NCBI GenBank assembly: GCA_046292465.1
Contig: JBKBRB010000019.1
Location: forward strand, 1 to 43,891
From: JANWWM01 sp046292465
GTDB taxonomy: Bacteria > Bacteroidota > Chlorobiia > Chlorobiales > Thermochlorobacteraceae
Direction of reading: 5' to 3'
DNA: 43,891 nt
Shown: one piece after another, positions 16,580 to 25,376 of the stretch
Layout of the letters: each line of letters opens with the position of its first letter
How positions within the stretch are numbered: the first letter of the stretch is position 1
Notes under the pieces: generated by a model
What the model was told of the DNA's origin: nothing
The model's input: the letters and a program-made list of their open reading frames with translations, nothing else
Databases searched by the model: none
Position numbers and translations under genes: made by a program

Positions 16580-17268
16580 TTAAAAAAAGTTCCGAAAATT
16601 AAGTTGAGCGAAATCCCTTGAAACAAGTTGCGAAAACGATTCGGGAGCAGTTCAACACTACTGACGAAGGTATCTACTTGATAACGAACCGATAGTCCTT
16701 GTAGCGAAAATGGGTTTGAGCCAAAGTATGCTCCCGCGCCAATAAATCCGTTAAAACCTAATTTCATGTATCCGCCACCAAAAAATCCGTTTTGATAGTC
16801 ATATACATAGCCCAAAGTTGGTCCGATACCTGCTTCCACAAAGGGGCGAAATGCGCTGTTTATTTCTTCCCGAAAAAGACGGCGTTGTGCTCCGATGGTT
16901 ATCGGCATCATAAATAGACTGTTTTTCTTTAATTCGCCCGTCTCGCTATCAGTTACAATACTCCGTCCAAAGAAGTCAAATCGCTCAATTTCTTTTGGGT
17001 CGTTTGCCGAAGTCATTGAAAGCGAGGCAAATGCAATCCAGTCAGGATTTAGTAGCCGGATGAAACTACCTGAAACGACGAAACTGGTCGTGGTCAGTCC
17101 AAATGAGCCAGCCGCACCATTTGCATTCTTGAAGCGTTCGGTATAAATATCCACATCTTCGTCGTCATCTTCGTCATCAAGGTTTTGTGCAAATGCGGTT
17201 ATCGGAAGCAGTATTATGAACAGATAAACAACGCATTTCAGCCAAAGTCGCCAAACAGATACGCTCAT
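16576..17268 (-). CDS. Outer-membrane beta-barrel-like protein
   Basis: 230 residues. Signal peptide (about 1-27, ending ITAFAQ) then a strongly acidic stretch (NLDDEDDDEDVD) and alternating polar/hydrophobic strands typical of a small barrel, e.g. FRPFVEAGIGPTLGYVYDY and YMKLGFNGFIGAGAYFG. The C-terminus (LNLIFGTFFN) has an aromatic-rich last strand. The acidic segment could bind cations. No exact family is recognised; an OmpA/OmpW-like barrel without a known ligand is the closest description. Confidence 0.65.
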   Translation of the reverse strand: MSVSVWRLWLKCVVYLFIILLPITAFAQNLDDEDDDEDVDIYTERFKNANGAAGSFGLTTTSFVVSGSFIRLLNPDWIAFASLSMTSANDPKEIERFDFFGRSIVTDSETGELKKNSLFMMPITIGAQRRLFREEINSAFRPFVEAGIGPTLGYVYDYQNGFFGGGYMKLGFNGFIGAGAYFGSNPFSLQGLSVRYQVDTFVSSVELLPNRFRNLFQGISLNLIFGTFFN

Positions 17269-17326
17269 AGTGATTCATTTTAGGTTATTTTACTTGTTGT
17301 ATAAGGTAAATTATGTAAAGTAAAGA

Positions 17327-18118
17327 CTATTCCTTTGGAATCCACTTATTCCCGAATGTTTCTTCGTAGCAAAACTCTGAAACTGGTTTGCGCTGAGTGC
17401 TTGACCAGTCAATCGTTGGTCGCTTCGCGTTCGGGTCAATATAGCCAAAACGGAACAATGCAATGAGTTCATAATTTTCAGGCGGCTGAACCATATCGAT
17501 GCATTCTTGCCAATATGCTCCGCCTGCTTCCATCGGGAGCGAAATAAACTGCACGCCAATTCCAAGAGCGGTTGCCGAAAGCCAGATATTTTCAATCGCC
17601 ATACCGAGTGCCAAAAGTGAATACATTCCCGAGTGTTCATCTTTCTTGTATTCGTCTTTGGTAAGGAGCACGCCCAAAATGAGCGGCGAGCGCGAAACTA
17701 ACTTCTTTGAATCTATTGCAAGAAGATACGGCACTCTCAATTTATTCATCATTTCGCCCCCTTTTTCAGAGAAAAGATACTTGATAAACGGCTTTAAGAC
17801 GGCAGGCATATTGTCGATGTATATCCCGTCGCCTGATTTGTCGGTTTCCTCCTTACTAAATCGGAAGTATTTCAGGTAACGTTTCCAAAAGTCTCCTTTC
17901 GCCATCACTTCGCGCATGGCGCGACCTGCAATTTTGCCCAGATGCTCCCGACGCGCTTTATCGCGAATCAAGACAAATCGCCAAGGCTGAGAGTTAAAGT
18001 GGCTCGGAGCATAACTTGCCGATTGCAACAAAATTTTGATATGCTCATCGGACAAGGGCTTATCCAAAAAGTAGCCGTTCGTCGTGCGCCGTGATTTAAT
18101 TGCTTCAAAGAGTTCCAT
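17327..18118 (-). CDS. Nitroreductase-family flavoprotein
   Basis: 263 residues. AIKSRRTTNGYFLDKPLS (6-23) and SASYAPSHFNSQPWRFVLI (33-51) are the FMN-binding opening of the nitroreductase fold. The C-terminal half carries SLLALGMAIENIWLSATALGIG and ELIALFRFGYID. Such enzymes use NAD(P)H to reduce nitro groups, quinones or flavins. Its start overlaps the end of the small membrane protein by 14 bases, so it belongs to the PKS operon and could reduce or tailor its product (inference). Confidence 0.85.
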   Translation of the reverse strand: MELFEAIKSRRTTNGYFLDKPLSDEHIKILLQSASYAPSHFNSQPWRFVLIRDKARREHLGKIAGRAMREVMAKGDFWKRYLKYFRFSKEETDKSGDGIYIDNMPAVLKPFIKYLFSEKGGEMMNKLRVPYLLAIDSKKLVSRSPLILGVLLTKDEYKKDEHSGMYSLLALGMAIENIWLSATALGIGVQFISLPMEAGGAYWQECIDMVQPPENYELIALFRFGYIDPNAKRPTIDWSSTQRKPVSEFCYEETFGNKWIPKE

Positions 18119-18434
18119 AATGCAATAAGGTCAAATAGATAAAAATGGTTGTGTAAATCAAGTTGCATAAAATTGCATACTGCCAGTGACTTGCTTTCTT
18201 GCCCGAAAAGCGTGTCATAGCTAATAGCACTACGAACAATAAAATGAGCAGTGCTACACCTAAAAAATTTCCAGTATAAAATTCAAAAATTATTGAAATA
18301 AAAAGAGATAGCATCACAAAAAAGTAAATTAGATGATGCAAAAACTTAAATCTTTTATGATGAAAGAGATTGAATTTTACAGCGATTCCATAAACAAAAT
18401 TTATCCAAAAAAGGCTATAAGCGAGCGTAAGCAT
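18105..18434 (-). CDS. Small four-helix membrane protein
   Basis: 109 residues with about four hydrophobic segments (roughly 1-20, 30-50, 56-72, 84-105). A histidine/basic loop, FHHKRFKFLHH, lies between the first two. No family is recognised. Its start overlaps the ICMT-like gene by 20 bases and its end overlaps the nitroreductase start, so it is locked into the type III PKS operon. It could be a membrane partner for lipid-soluble product handling, but nothing in the sequence proves this. Confidence 0.65.
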   Translation of the reverse strand: MLTLAYSLFWINFVYGIAVKFNLFHHKRFKFLHHLIYFFVMLSLFISIIFEFYTGNFLGVALLILLFVVLLAMTRFSGKKASHWQYAILCNLIYTTIFIYLTLLHYGTL

Positions 18435-18939
18435 GGTCTTTCAGAGTAAGTGCTTTCTCCTCTACCCGAATTCTTACAAATAGCATAATCGCGTTAAGAA
18501 TTGTGTAGATAAGTGAAGTTATGTATAATTCAAACACGAGCGGAACGACGGCGATTTCCGTGCCAACAATCCAATAGTTTGGGTGTTTGATAAAGCGATA
18601 AAGTCCGCTTTTCACAAGCGGAGCATTTGGCACAACGATGATGCGCGTGTTCCAAAATTTACCGAGCGTTGTAATGACGCTATAACGTCCGACTTGCGCA
18701 ATCGCAATTACGCCAAGCCAAATCTGCCACAAGGGACTGAGCGAGGTGTGCCTGATGTAATGCTCCCCTATCATCGCAAGAAACCAAGTGATGTGCAGTA
18801 AAACCATATATTTGTAATGCTCCGCCCCGACTTCATAGCCGCCTTGCGATTTCAGCCAAACTTCATTTCGCTTCGAGATGAAGAGTTCCGCGATGCGTTG
18901 CACGGCTAAAATGAAAATCATAACCCATAGTGCAATCAT
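18415..18939 (-). CDS. ICMT-family membrane methyltransferase
   Basis: 174 residues from the ATG at 18939. This start makes an ATGA overlap with the PKS stop and has GGGAG five bases upstream; a start at 18951 is also open. The protein has four or five membrane segments. GRYSVITTLGKFWNTRIIV and the signature LVKSGLYRFIKHPNYWIV mark the isoprenylcysteine carboxyl methyltransferase family. In Bacillus (BpsB/YpbQ) and Streptomyces (SrsB), relatives next to a type III PKS O-methylate alkylpyrones or alkylresorcinols; the same role is inferred here. Confidence 0.85.
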   Translation of the reverse strand: MIALWVMIFILAVQRIAELFISKRNEVWLKSQGGYEVGAEHYKYMVLLHITWFLAMIGEHYIRHTSLSPLWQIWLGVIAIAQVGRYSVITTLGKFWNTRIIVVPNAPLVKSGLYRFIKHPNYWIVGTEIAVVPLVFELYITSLIYTILNAIMLFVRIRVEEKALTLKDHAYARL

Positions 18940-20015
18940 GTGTGCTCCCATTCAAGAAGAAGAAGTTCAGCAGAAAACCCTGGACCGAGTGCCGCTAAAA
19001 GTCCTAATGCGTTTTCGCGACTATCTTTGAGATTTTCCATAAATCGCTCCAAGATAAATAGCACGGTTGTCGCCGACATGTTGCCGTATTCGCTTAAAAT
19101 TTGATAGGCAATACAAAGGTGCTCGTCGTTCAATCCAAATGCTAATTTATAGGCTTCTAAAACCTTTGCGCCGCCGGGATGCGTGATAAAATGCTTGATA
19201 GTTTGAATATCTATGTTGTTTTTTTTCAAAAAGTTAAAAACTTCTGTTTTCAAGAAAGATTGGACAATTTCAGGCACATTTTGAGAGAGAACGACATTGA
19301 AACCTTGTGCATTAAATCGCCACCCCATTACATCAAGCGAATTAGGCATGGTTGCGGTTTGCGAGCCGATAATTTTCGGCAAGGTTTTACTCTGAGAGGT
19401 TTTCGCGGATTTTCCTTGCACGAGCACAGCGGCGGCACCGTCGGCAAAGAGTGCTGATGAAACCAATGCGGCTTTGGACATATCGCTACGCACGAAGGTC
19501 AATCCGCACAGTTCCACAACCACAATCAAGATGGTGGCATTGGTATCGGCTTCGGCGATTGTTCTTGCCCAAGAGAGCGATGATGCTCCGCCGGCGCACC
19601 CAAGCCCCCACAGCGGCAGTCGGCGCACGGTTTTACGAAACGGCAGTTTGTCAATAAGTCGTGCATCTATGGTTGGCGTTGCCAATCCCGTGGTTGAAAC
19701 AAACATGAGGTAATCAACTTCGGAAATTGAAACCTGCGCCTTTTGCAAACAAACCTCTATTGCCTGCTCCGAGAGTTTAAGCGCGTTTTCCAAATACAAG
19801 TTATTCTTTTCTTCAAACGATTTCGCCGAAGAAAACCACTCTACGGGCACACAAAAGTGGCGTTTTTTAATCAAGGTATTTTCAAAAATGCTGATAAGAC
19901 GGTCTAAATTTCCTTTGTAAGTTTCGCCGTAAAGATTCGTTGCAAAGTCTTTTGCATCGTCTTGTGTTGCAACAAAAGGCGGAACGGCGGTTCCGATTGA
20001 AATAATGTATGCCAT
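18936..20015 (-). CDS. Type III polyketide synthase (chalcone synthase family)
   Basis: 359 residues. The catalytic triad is visible: Cys140 in GLGCAGG, His279 in FITHPGG and Asn312 in EYGNMSA. The C-terminal GPGFSAELLLLEW matches the family's GPG loop. Bacterial relatives condense a long-chain acyl starter with malonyl-CoA to alkylpyrones or alkylresorcinols. It is the first gene of a four-gene overlapping operon with the ICMT-like enzyme, a small membrane protein and a nitroreductase. The operon promoter must be in the 156-bp divergent gap 20016-20171. Confidence 0.93.
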   Translation of the reverse strand: MAYIISIGTAVPPFVATQDDAKDFATNLYGETYKGNLDRLISIFENTLIKKRHFCVPVEWFSSAKSFEEKNNLYLENALKLSEQAIEVCLQKAQVSISEVDYLMFVSTTGLATPTIDARLIDKLPFRKTVRRLPLWGLGCAGGASSLSWARTIAEADTNATILIVVVELCGLTFVRSDMSKAALVSSALFADGAAAVLVQGKSAKTSQSKTLPKIIGSQTATMPNSLDVMGWRFNAQGFNVVLSQNVPEIVQSFLKTEVFNFLKKNNIDIQTIKHFITHPGGAKVLEAYKLAFGLNDEHLCIAYQILSEYGNMSATTVLFILERFMENLKDSRENALGLLAALGPGFSAELLLLEWEHT

Positions 20016-20171
20016 TGACTTTTTATGCTGATGAGGACAATAACGCTAAACAATCATAATGAATTTATTTCTTTTCTCCCGAGCCTTTTTTTTATATTGG
20101 AAAAACACAACTGATTCAACATCAAATTTCAGCACCAAATCTGAATAACTAAACAAATTAAGTATCAAGAA

Positions 20172-21533
20172 ATGGCAAAATTTGAAGTCGTTATGCCCAA
20201 AATGGGCGAAAGTATTATGGAAGGCACGATTTTGAAGTGGCTCAAAAAGGTCGGCGACCCAGTGGCAAAAGATGAAAACATATTGAGCATTGCAACGGAT
20301 AAGGTAGATGCCGAAGTGCCTTCAAACGTCGCGGGAGTTTTATCTGAAATTTTATTCAACGAAGGCGATGTGGTGCCGGTCGGCAAAGCGATTGCAATCA
20401 TTGAAACGGATATAGACGTGAGTTCCACACCGCCATCCTCACCTTCTGCGCCGAGTGAGACCAAAGTAGAAACCGTGAGTGCCGCATCTGCGCCGACAAC
20501 GGTATCGGAAAAGAACGGCACGCCCACTGCTGTTGAAGTTATTCAAAGTGCTGCCGAATCGAGACGATTCTACACGCCTGTGGTATTGAATATCGCTCGT
20601 GAAGAAGGCATTTCAATGGAGGAACTTGCCAAAGTCAAAGGCACGGGAATGGACGGGCGTGTAACCAAAGCCGACTTGCTCAATTACATTCAAAATCGTG
20701 CGAAAGGTGCCGCCGTTTCCACCACGACCGTTGCGCCAACCGGAAAAATTGAAAGCGCGCCGCCTGCACCTAAACCCGCTCCGACGCACCACCCCGTCAT
20801 CTATGACGCCGCTCGTTCTGAAGTGGTGCAAATGGATAACATGCGCAAACTCATCGCCGAGCACATGGTTCGCTCTAAGCAAACATCGGCGCATGTAACC
20901 TCCGTCTCCGAAGCCGATGTAACGGGATTGGTTAATCTTGTGAAGAAAAAGAAAAACACTTTCGAAGCCACAAACGGCGTGAAGCTTACCTATACGCCTT
21001 TCTTCGTTGAGGCGACAATCAAAGCCTTGAAGCAATTTCCAATGCTCAATGCGTCGGTTGATGGCGATAAAATCATCATTAAAAAGTATATCAATTTCGG
21101 TGTTGCAGTTGCACTTGGCGAACGCGGCGAAGGCGGCTTGATTGTGCCCGTCATTAAAAATGCCGATGAAATGAACCTGGTTGGACTTGCTCGCGCGATT
21201 CAAGACTTAGCCTCGCGCGCACGCACGAAGAAATTACTTCCCGACGACATTCAAGGCGGCACATTCACACTAACCAACTATGGCACAAGCGGTAATCTTT
21301 TTGGTGCGCCTATCATCAATCAGCCGCAAGTAGCAATTTTGGGCACGGGCGCGATTGTAAAACGCCCTGTTGTTAAAACGCTGGACGACGGTTCTGATGT
21401 GATTACCATTCGCTCTATGACTTACCTGTCGCTTTCCTACGACCACCGCATTATCGATGGCGCGCTCGCAGGATTTTTCTTGCAAACGCTTTGTAAAACG
21501 CTTGAATCCTATAACGAAAACACTCCTCTGTAA
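20172..21533 (+). CDS. 2-oxo acid dehydrogenase E2 (lipoyl acyltransferase)
   Basis: 453 residues. Lipoyl domain at 1-80 with lipoylated Lys44 (ATDKVDAEVPS), a flexible Ala/Pro linker, the E1/E3-binding domain (about 133-172, YTPVVLNIAREEGI...GTGMDGRVTKADLLNYI), a second linker, and the catalytic domain ending in YDHRIIDGALAG with His425 and Asp429. It transfers acyl groups to CoA in a pyruvate, 2-oxoglutarate or branched-chain complex; which one cannot be decided without E1, which is not here. lipA, which makes its cofactor, lies 500 bp downstream. Confidence 0.92.
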   Translation: MAKFEVVMPKMGESIMEGTILKWLKKVGDPVAKDENILSIATDKVDAEVPSNVAGVLSEILFNEGDVVPVGKAIAIIETDIDVSSTPPSSPSAPSETKVETVSAASAPTTVSEKNGTPTAVEVIQSAAESRRFYTPVVLNIAREEGISMEELAKVKGTGMDGRVTKADLLNYIQNRAKGAAVSTTTVAPTGKIESAPPAPKPAPTHHPVIYDAARSEVVQMDNMRKLIAEHMVRSKQTSAHVTSVSEADVTGLVNLVKKKKNTFEATNGVKLTYTPFFVEATIKALKQFPMLNASVDGDKIIIKKYINFGVAVALGERGEGGLIVPVIKNADEMNLVGLARAIQDLASRARTKKLLPDDIQGGTFTLTNYGTSGNLFGAPIINQPQVAILGTGAIVKRPVVKTLDDGSDVITIRSMTYLSLSYDHRIIDGALAGFFLQTLCKTLESYNENTPL

Positions 21534-21554
21534 AACTTTAACCGCGTTGAAACA

Positions 21555-21902
21555 ATGGGAATTTGGGGCGATGGGCTTTTTGAAAACGACGCCGCTTCAG
21601 CCGCAAAGGCAATCTTCGAAGTAGCACTTGCCGACGGCGCAAGCGTTGCGCAAGCCACGAAACAAGTGTTAGATGAACTCAAAGCAATGGCGGAAGACGA
21701 AGGCGTGTTCTCCGTCATCGTGCTTGCGCTCGCTGCACTGCAACTAGAATCCAAACAACTTCAACCTGATATTAAAGCGCAAGCGTTGGAAATTATCACG
21801 GTAGGCAAAGGTCTGAAACATTGGGAAGAATTAGGAAGCGTGAACTTGGAACAGCGCAAATCCACTTTGGAGAAGTTCAAGCAGATGCTTCAAAACGCCT
21901 AA
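21555..21902 (+). CDS. DUF4259-family protein
   Basis: 115 residues, soluble and helical. The opening MGIWGDGLFENDAASA is the mark of DUF4259 (MGxWGxGxFxND). The rest is Ala/Leu-rich helix with no catalytic motif. It follows the E2 gene by 21 bp and ends before a terminator, so it is the last gene of that transcript. The function is not known. Confidence 0.8.
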   Translation: MGIWGDGLFENDAASAAKAIFEVALADGASVAQATKQVLDELKAMAEDEGVFSVIVLALAALQLESKQLQPDIKAQALEIITVGKGLKHWEELGSVNLEQRKSTLEKFKQMLQNA

Positions 21903-21926
21903 CCGTTCTGACGGATTTACAGAAAA

Positions 21927-21961
21927 GGGGACGCACGGTTGTCCCCTATTTTGTTTATTTT
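21927..21961 (+). terminator. Intrinsic terminator after the E2 / DUF4259 pair
   Basis: GGGGAC (21927-21932) pairs with GTCCCC (21941-21946) over an 8-nt loop, followed by a T-rich tract (TATTTTGTTTATTTT). lipA therefore probably has its own promoter between here and 22029. Confidence 0.85.
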
Positions 21962-22028
21962 GAAATTTGCTTGGCATTTCCATCGTTTCTCTCTAAAATT
22001 GCAAAAAGTTTTTAGTAAGTCAAATAAG

Positions 22029-22916
22029 ATGATTAAAGTAGATTCCTTAACAGTTATAGACTCCCCTGCGCCACGCCTGCCCCGTCCTGATTGGCTTAGA
22101 GTTAAACTTCCGACAGGCGAAGGCTATTCGCGCTTGAAGTCGCTTGTTGATACTTACAAGTTGCACACCGTTTGCGAAGAGGCGCGCTGTCCGAACATCG
22201 GTGAATGTTGGGCATCAGGCACGGCAACAATCATGATTTTGGGCGACACGTGCACGCGCTCATGTGGCTTCTGTGCTGTAAAAACAGGACGTCCAACCGA
22301 ACTCGATTTAGCCGAGCCCAAGCGTGTTGGCGAGATGGTTAAACTCATGAATCTCCGCCATACTGTCATCACCAGTGTCAACCGCGACGAACTCAACGAC
22401 GGTGGCGCGAGCATTTGGGCTGAAACGATTCGCGAAATTCGAAGGCAGCACCCTACCACCAAAATTGAAGTCTTGATTCCTGATTTTCAAGGCGACACTG
22501 ACGCAATGGACACTGTTTTTCGGGAGCACCCTGATATTATGAATCACAATACCGAAACTGTGCCACGCCTTTATCGCCTCGTGCGCCCGCAGGCGAAGTA
22601 TCAACGCACGCTCGATTTGCTCCGCCGCGCAAAGGAGCACTTTAATCTCGTTACAAAGTCCGGCGTGATGGTCGGCTTGGGCGAAACGCCCGAAGAAGTC
22701 ATTGAAGTGATGAAGGACTTACGCGCTGTCCATTGTGATATTATGAGCATCGGACAATATCTGCAACCTACGAAAGCCCATTTGCCGATTGCGCGTTATG
22801 TGCCACTTGAAGAATTTGAGATGTATCGCCGTGTTGGGTTGGAAATGGGATTTCGCAATGTGGAGTCAGGACCGTTGGTGCGAAGTTCGTATCACGCCGA
22901 AGAGCAAGCCAAGTAA
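22029..22916 (+). CDS. lipA: Lipoyl synthase
   Basis: 295 residues from the ATG at 22029; a longer frame to 21939 overlaps the terminator and adds sequence not found in the family. Auxiliary cluster cysteines are Cys49, Cys54 and Cys60 (CX4CX5C). The radical-SAM cluster cysteines are Cys75, Cys79 and Cys82 (CX3CX2C). The family's C-terminal RSSYHAEEQ is present. The enzyme inserts two sulfurs into the octanoyl chain on lipoyl domains such as that of the neighbouring E2. Confidence 0.96.
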   Translation: MIKVDSLTVIDSPAPRLPRPDWLRVKLPTGEGYSRLKSLVDTYKLHTVCEEARCPNIGECWASGTATIMILGDTCTRSCGFCAVKTGRPTELDLAEPKRVGEMVKLMNLRHTVITSVNRDELNDGGASIWAETIREIRRQHPTTKIEVLIPDFQGDTDAMDTVFREHPDIMNHNTETVPRLYRLVRPQAKYQRTLDLLRRAKEHFNLVTKSGVMVGLGETPEEVIEVMKDLRAVHCDIMSIGQYLQPTKAHLPIARYVPLEEFEMYRRVGLEMGFRNVESGPLVRSSYHAEEQAK

Positions 22917-22936
22917 CATTTCTTAAATCATTAAAA

Positions 22937-24010
22937 ATGAAGATTTTAAGTACTTTACTTTCCTTGCTTTTTGCGCTCTTCCCTCTTTATTCACAAGAAT
23001 ACGATTCAACAGGATTTAATCCCAAGACTTTGCTTTACAAAGGCGAAGAGCGGTTTCTTGCTAATGTTAAGCAGCTGACTTTTGAAGGCGAGAATGCCGA
23101 AGCTTATCTCTCGTTTGATGAAACGCAAATTATTTTTCAATCGCGTCAAGGCAACGGCGATTGCGACCAAATTTATGTAATGAACCTTGACGGTTCTGGA
23201 AAACGCTTAGTGAGCACGGGCAAAGGGCGCACCACGTGCTCCTACTTTTTGCCTGATGGGAAAACGATTCTTTATGCTTCCACACATTTGGCGGATACAG
23301 CTTGTCCTCCGCCCCCCAGCATGGCAAAAGGCTATACATGGGCACTCTATCAAGGCTATGATATTTTCTTAGCGAATGCTGACGGGAGCAACTTGCGTCG
23401 CATAACCTTTACGCAAGGCTATGATGCTGAAGCAACTGTGTCACCTACGGGCGATAAAGTGGTCTTTACTTCCGTGCGCGACGGCGATTTAGAACTTTAC
23501 GAAATGAACTTAGATGGAAGCAATCAAAAGCGGCTAACGCACCACTTAGGCTACGATGGCGGAGCATTTTATTCGTGGGACGGCAAAAAAATCGTCTTCC
23601 GTGCCTCCTCACCTGATTCTATCGAAGCCGAATCTTACAAAGCCCTTCTTAAAGAAGGACTCGTGCGCCCAAATAGAATGGAACTCTTTGTCATGAATGC
23701 TGACGGGAGCAACCGCAAACAACTGACTTTCAACGGCAAGGCAAACTTTGCACCGTTCTTTTACCCTGATAATCGCACGATTGCATTTTCTACAAATGTC
23801 GCCGATACACAACGCGGGCGAAATTTTGATATTCATTTGATTGATTCTGAAAATCCTGAAAAGTTAGTTCGCGTTACGTTTTGCCCTGAATTTGACGGAT
23901 TCCCTGTATTTACAAGAGACGGTAAGAAAATTATTTTTTCTTCTAATCGTAACAGCAAACGCTATGGCGATACGAACGTGTTTATCGCTGATTGGATTTA
24001 CAAACCTTAA
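22937..24010 (+). CDS. Periplasmic TolB-like beta-propeller protein
   Basis: 357 residues with a signal peptide (about 1-20). PD40/WD40-like repeats recur: GDCDQIYVMNLDGSGKRLVS, YDIFLANADGSNLRRITF, LELYEMNLDGSNQKRLTH, MELFVMNADGSNRKQLTF and NFDIHLIDSENPEKLVRVTF, each followed by a P(D)GKxIxF strand. This is a propeller of about six blades as in TolB, but without the TolB N-terminal domain. It probably binds a protein partner. It begins 20 bp after lipA. Confidence 0.82.
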   Translation: MKILSTLLSLLFALFPLYSQEYDSTGFNPKTLLYKGEERFLANVKQLTFEGENAEAYLSFDETQIIFQSRQGNGDCDQIYVMNLDGSGKRLVSTGKGRTTCSYFLPDGKTILYASTHLADTACPPPPSMAKGYTWALYQGYDIFLANADGSNLRRITFTQGYDAEATVSPTGDKVVFTSVRDGDLELYEMNLDGSNQKRLTHHLGYDGGAFYSWDGKKIVFRASSPDSIEAESYKALLKEGLVRPNRMELFVMNADGSNRKQLTFNGKANFAPFFYPDNRTIAFSTNVADTQRGRNFDIHLIDSENPEKLVRVTFCPEFDGFPVFTRDGKKIIFSSNRNSKRYGDTNVFIADWIYKP

Positions 24011-24054
24011 CTCTAATTAAAAACTATCGCATTAACGATTAAACCTTCATCGCT

Positions 24055-24663
24055 ATGGGAACAGGAATCTATGTGGTGCTCTATTGGGCAGTTGGCGTAT
24101 TCTGCGCCATTCTCTTTTTGGGGGAGGAACTTTTCCCTCAAAAAAAACGGGAAAGAGATTGGAAGCGCATTTTATTGGTCTTCACTTCTCTGCTTCTCGT
24201 GATTTTTAATGCGTTTATCTACAAGAACTCTACTGAAACGCTGGGACGACCGCTGGATTATGTCTCTATGCTTGTTTTCGGTTTAGGCAATGGAATTTGC
24301 GAGACGTTTATTTTTATTGCGTGCTTTAAGCTTGGTGAGTTTTGGATGGCGAAATATACTGATAAAAAGCCGTTTTTATTTTTAGGAGGACTTTTAATTT
24401 TTATGGCTTTTAGTGGCTTTATACATGGTATATTTTGGATTAACGAATTTCCGCCGCACCTCACTTCCAACCCTGAAAAAATGCTCTATAAAGCCTTCTT
24501 TATGCCTCTTCAGTTTGCCTTAGCGATTAGTTGGGCGTTGATTTACTTTCTATATCGCGATATTTGGACTGTTGCATTTTTGCATATCATTGTAGATATG
24601 TCAGTTATTTACTCTATCCACTATTCATTATTTTCTCGAAACGTTATCACTGCTGGACTATGA
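24055..24663 (+). CDS. Polytopic membrane protein, possibly CPBP-like
   Basis: 202 residues with six or seven hydrophobic segments. Three polar spots in membrane segments, GNGICETFIF, FSGFIHGIFW and VAFLHIIVDM, are arranged like the Glu, His and His/Asp motifs of CPBP (CaaX-protease-like) proteins, but the typical EExxxR is missing. The call is therefore weak; an uncharacterised membrane family is the alternative. The stop overlaps the SDR ATG by four bases. Confidence 0.5.
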   Translation: MGTGIYVVLYWAVGVFCAILFLGEELFPQKKRERDWKRILLVFTSLLLVIFNAFIYKNSTETLGRPLDYVSMLVFGLGNGICETFIFIACFKLGEFWMAKYTDKKPFLFLGGLLIFMAFSGFIHGIFWINEFPPHLTSNPEKMLYKAFFMPLQFALAISWALIYFLYRDIWTVAFLHIIVDMSVIYSIHYSLFSRNVITAGL

Positions 24664-25337
24664 AAAAGTTTGAAGGAAAAGTATTAGTTGTTGGTGCAAC
24701 GGGGCGAACGGGGTTATGGGTGGTTCGCCGTCTGCAACATTACGGTATTGAAACACGTGCATTTGCCCGCAAAGCCGATAAACTTGCCGAGTTTAGAAAC
24801 CTTGAAGTTTCACTTGGCAAAATTCAAAATGCATCTGCAATTCGCAGTGCGGTGTCAGGGTGTCAGGCGATTATTTGTACTATTGGCGCAAGCGAACTGA
24901 TTGGCGAGTCATCTCCCGTTCAAGTGGACGGCGACGGCATTATTCGCCTTGTGGATATTGCGCGAGAACATGAGGTCAAGAAGTTCATCTTGGTGAGTTC
25001 TATCGCCGTTACAAAGCCTTTTCACCCACTTAACTTATTTGGCGGCGTGCTCTCCCAGAAACTTCGCTCAGAAAATCACCTGCGGAGCATCTATGGGAAA
25101 GACGGTTTTACCTACACGGTTATTCGCCCAGGTGGCTTAAAAGATGGCGAGCCATTTAAGCACCAACTTCAAACAGGCAAAGGCGATACGATTTCTGGCG
25201 TCATTGATAGAGCCGACGTTGCAGAATTAGCAGTGCTCTCTCTTTGGGTGAAGCGCGTTGAAAATGAAACTTTTGAAGTCATTCGCACTTCGCCTGCTGA
25301 GCAAAAGTCGCTGGAACTTTATCTTGAAAAGATTTAG
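24660..25337 (+). CDS. Atypical SDR NAD(P)-binding protein
   Basis: 225 residues from the ATG at 24660, which overlaps the previous stop (ATGA). A longer frame to 24531 lies inside the membrane-protein gene and is rejected. VLVVGATGRTGLWVVRRL (8-25) is the nucleotide-binding GxxGxxG; FILVSSIAV and YTVIRPGGL match the NAD(P)H-binding atypical SDR5 group. That group often lacks the YxxxK catalytic pair, as here. It may be a redox sensor, reductase or chaperone-like subunit; the substrate is unknown. Confidence 0.82.
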   Translation: MKKFEGKVLVVGATGRTGLWVVRRLQHYGIETRAFARKADKLAEFRNLEVSLGKIQNASAIRSAVSGCQAIICTIGASELIGESSPVQVDGDGIIRLVDIAREHEVKKFILVSSIAVTKPFHPLNLFGGVLSQKLRSENHLRSIYGKDGFTYTVIRPGGLKDGEPFKHQLQTGKGDTISGVIDRADVAELAVLSLWVKRVENETFEVIRTSPAEQKSLELYLEKI

Positions 25338-25376
25338 TAAGTAATTAAGTAATATGCTTTAAAAAACGATATTTTA

